From contig CAMTVZ010000247.1 in assembly GCA_947085285.1 (NCBI GenBank), positions 1-8,972 on the forward strand: a stretch of 8,972 nt of DNA. The letters run 5' to 3'. How positions within the stretch are numbered: position 1 is the stretch's first letter; every line of letters begins with the position of its first letter. Position numbers and translations under genes: made by a program. The notes below the pieces were generated by a model, which was not told the DNA's origin, made no database searches, and worked only from the letters and a program-made list of their open reading frames with translations. Below, piece by piece: positions 5,884-8,972 of this stretch. Source of the DNA: JASEGV01 sp947085285. Its GTDB lineage: Bacteria; Bacteroidota; Ignavibacteria; UBA10030; BY39.

Positions 5884-6387
5884 TCATTTTATGTACGACT
5901 TAGCATAAGCGATATAATTAGTTGCCGACGCTTCTAACATTACTTTTTCATCATCACGTAACTGCCGTATAACTTTTGCAGGTACACCAGCCACGAGCGA
6001 GCCATCGGGGATTTTTATATTTTGTAAAACTACCGACCCAGCAGCAACTAAAGTATAATCACCGACCACCGCTCCATCCAGAATACACGAGCCCATCCCC
6101 ACCAAGCAATAATTACCGACTGTACAAGCGTGCAGAACTGCTCGATGCCCAACTGTTACACCTTCGCCGACTATTGTGGGAAGAGATTCGGATACATGAA
6201 TAATTGCACCATCCTGTATGTTTGTTCCACTTCCGATTGAAATACTATTAACATCGCCTCTGATTACAGCATTGAACCATATACTTACATCTTCCATTAC
6301 TAAAACTTCTCCGATAATATCGGCACTATCGGCAATAAACGATGGGGAGATTAATTTTGGAATTTTATTTTGATATTTATGAATCAT
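5884..6387 (-). CDS. Gamma-class carbonic anhydrase-like hexapeptide-repeat protein
   Basis: This 167-residue left-handed beta-helix protein belongs to the YrdA/PaaY/Cam-related gamma-carbonic anhydrase group. These are trimers that bind a metal between subunits and, where active, hydrate CO2. The hexapeptide repeats run from about residue 18 to 137. The three metal-binding histidines are His64 (IQDGAIIHV), His81 and His86 (VGHRAVLHACTVG), and the supporting Arg43, Asp45 and Gln58 are present. The C-terminal helix follows GVPAKVIRQL. The active-site loop glutamates of archaeal Cam are not evident, as is usual for this shorter subgroup, so activity is uncertain. The ATG is two bases after the DUF3108 stop, clearly one operon. 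No cleavable signal is seen, so the protein is probably cytoplasmic. Confidence 0.93.
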   Translation of the reverse strand: MIHKYQNKIPKLISPSFIADSADIIGEVLVMEDVSIWFNAVIRGDVNSISIGSGTNIQDGAIIHVSESLPTIVGEGVTVGHRAVLHACTVGNYCLVGMGSCILDGAVVGDYTLVAAGSVVLQNIKIPDGSLVAGVPAKVIRQLRDDEKVMLEASATNYIAYAKSYIK

Positions 6388-6389
6388 AA

Positions 6390-7217
6390 TTATTTTTTTG
6401 ATTTATAGATTGGAGGTTTCCAGTTATTTTTTTTCCAGGATATTAATTCGATCCGGATTTTTCCTATTATTACTTTCATTTTAGCTAAAATTGGGACTCG
6501 CGCTTCATCGTTACTGAACCATCCTTCGAAACCGCCTGTAAAGCCATACACTCCTTCAAAATCAGCCCGGCCGTTAAATTCTATTACATCGACAGGATAA
6601 TCGACTGCATCGATATTTACACTTTTATTTTTATATAAAAAATTTATTGTAGTATTTGATAATTGTTCATTTACTACCGTCGGTATGCGAACAGCTTCAT
6701 CCCGAAATAAATTGTACCTTGCAAAATAGAAGAGAGATAAGCCATCCTGCGACAATGTATCGATTGTAAGGGTATCTCGTTTATCCGACTTTCCTTTCAC
6801 CCAATTGCCATATTCAATAAATACTTTATTAACGGAGTAGTCGAAATCGTATGTAACATATCTAATATTCGCTCCATCTTTAGACCTTGAACGAAACCAA
6901 TACGAAATAACATTACTATTGATTCTGCTCTCATAGATTTCATGCAGGTCAATAAACGGTATCCCTTTATAACTATCTATGTATGCGATAGTTTTGTACA
7001 TCACCTTACCATTTTGAATAATCTTATCTAAAATTTTCAACTGTATTTGCCCTAAGTTGAAGAATGCATAACTTACATTGTAAGTAAGTTCTTCACCAAC
7101 TTCGAATTCAAATGGTTTGTTCAATGAATCTGATTTTGAATTCAGAAAAGCAGCAAGCAAGTTTAGTTGAAAGAAGACAAATAACCCGGCGACGAGATAA
7201 ATTCGACTCAGTTTCAT
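6390..7217 (-). CDS. DUF3108 family exported protein
   Basis: This 275-residue protein has an N-terminal signal peptide: Lys2/Arg5, then a hydrophobic stretch at residues 6-23 ending LLAA, with probable cleavage near 23. The mature part fits the DUF3108 family, with FEVGEELTYNVSYAFFNLG (38-56), QDGLSLFYFARYNLFR (157-172) and the C-terminal ILAKMKVIIGKIRIELISW (243-261). The family is predicted to be beta-rich and located in the periplasm or on the outer membrane; its function is unknown. It has no lipobox cysteine, so it is probably a soluble periplasmic protein. It lies 17 bases after the S41 protease gene and two bases before the gamma-carbonic anhydrase gene. Cotranscription with a periplasmic protease suggests an envelope role, but this is inference. 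No clear Shine-Dalgarno precedes the ATG. Confidence 0.85.
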   Translation of the reverse strand: MKLSRIYLVAGLFVFFQLNLLAAFLNSKSDSLNKPFEFEVGEELTYNVSYAFFNLGQIQLKILDKIIQNGKVMYKTIAYIDSYKGIPFIDLHEIYESRINSNVISYWFRSRSKDGANIRYVTYDFDYSVNKVFIEYGNWVKGKSDKRDTLTIDTLSQDGLSLFYFARYNLFRDEAVRIPTVVNEQLSNTTINFLYKNKSVNIDAVDYPVDVIEFNGRADFEGVYGFTGGFEGWFSNDEARVPILAKMKVIIGKIRIELISWKKNNWKPPIYKSKK

Positions 7218-7234
7218 CTCTGATTTTTATAAAG

Positions 7235-8842
7235 CTATGGTTTTAATCCTGCGATTTTTTCAGCTTCGGGAAAAAGTGTTATAGCCTTTTTTAATTGAAT
7301 GTCTTCAGACTGAATAACAGGGTATGAACCTTCGTTGCCCCAGATGTTTCGTGCAATCTGTGCTTTTGCAAAAGCTTTAATAAATCGAATATCTTTTTCG
7401 TATTGTTCTTTATTAAATTCGACTCCTTTTTTCTTCCCCAGTTCTACGATTTCTTCTAACATTCCATCTGATATATTGAATTCAGTTAAGAATTTTTTGA
7501 AATCTTTTTCATATTTTTTTCGGAATTCAATACCTTCTTTTTCAAAAAATTTGTTAGCAAATTCTAAGAATATTGCTTTGCCACGAAGTTGAGCAGAATA
7601 ATTAGTTAATCTTTCGGATTTAATGATGAAATCGGGTGTAATTCCGCCGCCGCCGTAAACTGTTCGCCCTTTAGCAGTTAAATATTTCGGGCGTGCTGTA
7701 TCGCTTTCGACTTGATGATCGATGTTATTGAGCTCTTCCTCTTCAATATCTTCGATAGGTTTACGGTACTCCGCCCTATCCTTACCGTAGGGCTTTTGTA
7801 TTAACCGCCCCGACGGTGTGTAATATTTTGCTATTGTTAATCGGAATGCTGAACTGTCGGGTAAGTCAAACTGACGTTGCACTAATCCTTTACCAAACGA
7901 TGTTTCGCCCACAACTAAACCTCGATCCCAATCCTGAATTGCACCCGATACAATTTCGCTTGCTGATGCTGAGCCATGATTGATAAGTACAATGATAGGA
8001 ATGTTTTGATATTTTGAAATGCCGCTTGATATATACTCTTCTTCGAATTCTTTTCTACGCGATTTTGTATAAACGATTTTCTTTCCAGGTGGAAGTAGTT
8101 CGTCAGCCATTCTGAAGGCTTGCTCTAAAAATCCCCCGGGATTATTTCTTAAATCCAGAATTAATCGTTTCATACCTTTATTTTTAAGTTTTTGCAAAGC
8201 CTCTACAAATTCATCGCGGGTAGTTGCAGAAAAACGGTTTACACTTACATACCCTATTTCATCGTCTATCATATATGAAACGTCAACACTATAGAGAGGA
8301 ATCTTATCCCGAATAATTTCGAATTCGAGTAAATCTTTCATTCCTATACGCATAATTGTAACTTTAACTTTTGTTCCTTTAGGACCGCGTAATTTTTTTG
8401 GTACGTCTTCACGCTTAATACCGATAGCCGATGTATCGTTGATTTTTATAATTTTATCAGCGGCTAATATTCCTAAGGCTTCGCTCGGACCGCCTACAAT
8501 AGGCGACACTACAACTAATGTATCATTTATAACATCGAATTCAATTCCTATTCCTTCAAAACTTCCTCTGAATTCTTCTTGTGTCCGTTTAGCTTGTTCG
8601 GCTGGGATATACACCGAGTGGGGGTCTAATTTTTGGAGTAAACCAACAATTGCTCCTTCGACTAACTCTTTTGTATCTATATCTTCAACATAAAATTTTT
8701 CAGTTAAACTTAAAACATCCTTAAATTTGCTGAATTGCACATAAATGTTATCACCCGAAAAAACGGTGTTTAATTGAGTTCCAAAAAATAAAGCAGCAGC
8801 CATTAAAATAATGACCGTTGCCCACGAAAAACGTTTTATCAT
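7235..8842 (-). CDS. S41 family C-terminal processing protease (CtpA/Prc-like)
   Basis: This 535-residue serine protease is anchored in the inner membrane and faces the periplasm. Residues about 7-25 form a signal anchor (FSWATVIILMAAALFFG) and about 88-170 a PDZ domain. The S41 core holds the catalytic pair Ser293 (NHGSASASEI) and Lys318 (GETSFGKG), 25 residues apart, with Gln322 four residues on. LDLRNNPGG (229-237) and ITPDF (401-405) are typical of the family. A charged, helical extension follows (about 410-535). CTPs trim or degrade periplasmic proteins from their C-termini. The frame opens further upstream at 8926, but the ATG at 8840-8842 has AGAGG at seven bases and starts just before the basic-hydrophobic anchor. 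ATG 8855-8857 is the alternative. It is the first gene of a four-gene run. Confidence 0.95.
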   Translation of the reverse strand: MIKRFSWATVIILMAAALFFGTQLNTVFSGDNIYVQFSKFKDVLSLTEKFYVEDIDTKELVEGAIVGLLQKLDPHSVYIPAEQAKRTQEEFRGSFEGIGIEFDVINDTLVVVSPIVGGPSEALGILAADKIIKINDTSAIGIKREDVPKKLRGPKGTKVKVTIMRIGMKDLLEFEIIRDKIPLYSVDVSYMIDDEIGYVSVNRFSATTRDEFVEALQKLKNKGMKRLILDLRNNPGGFLEQAFRMADELLPPGKKIVYTKSRRKEFEEEYISSGISKYQNIPIIVLINHGSASASEIVSGAIQDWDRGLVVGETSFGKGLVQRQFDLPDSSAFRLTIAKYYTPSGRLIQKPYGKDRAEYRKPIEDIEEEELNNIDHQVESDTARPKYLTAKGRTVYGGGGITPDFIIKSERLTNYSAQLRGKAIFLEFANKFFEKEGIEFRKKYEKDFKKFLTEFNISDGMLEEIVELGKKKGVEFNKEQYEKDIRFIKAFAKAQIARNIWGNEGSYPVIQSEDIQLKKAITLFPEAEKIAGLKP

Positions 8843-8847
8843 AAATA

Positions 8848-8854
8848 CACCTCT
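8848..8854 (-). promoter_or_regulatory. Ribosome binding site of the S41 protease gene
   Basis: The minus strand reads AGAGGTG upstream of the ATG at 8840-8842, with seven bases between AGAGG and the start codon. The alternative ATG five codons upstream (8855-8857) overlaps this site and has no comparable purine run, so the downstream ATG is preferred. Confidence 0.65.
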
Positions 8855-8875
8855 CATAATTGCGTTCACTGTTTT

Positions 8876-8904
8876 AGTATATTTAAAAAATAAATTAAAG
8901 TCAC
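8876..8904 (-). promoter_or_regulatory. Probable sigma70-type promoter of the S41 protease operon
   Basis: On the minus strand GTGACT (8899-8904, four of six to TTGACA) is followed by a 17-base A/T-rich spacer and TATACT (8876-8881, five of six to TATAAT). The predicted start near 8869 gives a leader of about 26 nt with the Shine-Dalgarno inside it. The remaining bases upstream (8905-8972) hold no gene that I can see. Confidence 0.55.
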
Positions 8905-8972
8905 ATGCTAACGCACTGGTTTCCACTCATCTACGATAGATTTTTTGAATAGTAACACAGTAATCGCATTTA

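Noticed and set aside
8843..8926. Upstream start of the S41 protease (28 extra codons)
   Set aside because: The extension would place about 30 residues before the signal anchor, crosses the likely -10 box, and lacks a ribosome binding site; the ATG at 8842 has one.
8929..8946. Small hairpin ATCTA-CGA-TAGAT followed by T residues on the plus strand
   Set aside because: The stem is only five mostly A/T pairs and no plus-strand gene ends there, so it is unlikely to be a working terminator.

Overview
The window is A+T-rich bacterial DNA in which all ten recognisable genes lie on the minus strand, so transcription runs from high to low coordinates. Nothing on the plus strand looks like a real gene. 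I see no tRNA, rRNA, CRISPR array, insertion sequence or phage gene. The gene families (S41 peptidase plus DUF3108, gamma-carbonic anhydrase, and a YbeY with Asp as third metal ligand) suggest a member of the Bacteroidota/Chlorobiota/Ignavibacteria assemblage. This placement is an inference from family resemblance. The Shine-Dalgarno sites on some genes and the E. coli-like -35/-10 boxes would be atypical for a core Bacteroidia genome.

Reading in the direction of transcription there are three blocks. Block 1 (8904 down to 4974) starts with a sigma70-type promoter and a good ribosome binding site. It encodes an S41 C-terminal processing protease, a secreted DUF3108 protein, a gamma-class carbonic anhydrase-like protein and a metallo-beta-lactamase-fold hydrolase, with gaps of 17, 2 and 13 bases. 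The first two products act at or outside the inner membrane.

Block 2 (4961 down to about 4455) is a cold-shock protein gene with all its control signals visible: TTGACA-17-TATATT promoter, a leader of about 200 nt with several inverted repeats, a near-perfect Shine-Dalgarno, a 68-codon gene and an intrinsic terminator.

Block 3 (4435 down to the window edge) is a tightly spaced run: an unrecognised 151-residue protein, ybeY (16S rRNA maturation, TTG start), smg (DUF494), topA (DNA topoisomerase I) and a XerC/XerD-type recombinase cut off by the window edge. The smg-topA-xer core resembles the dprA-smg-topA and topA-xerC neighbourhoods of other bacteria. No convincing promoter was found between the csp terminator and the first gene of this block, so read-through from csp is possible.

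Most of the window is conserved housekeeping content. I do not see a clear new multi-gene system. The most interesting points are the csp leader and terminator and how they might control the downstream operon, and the unknown protein at the head of that operon.
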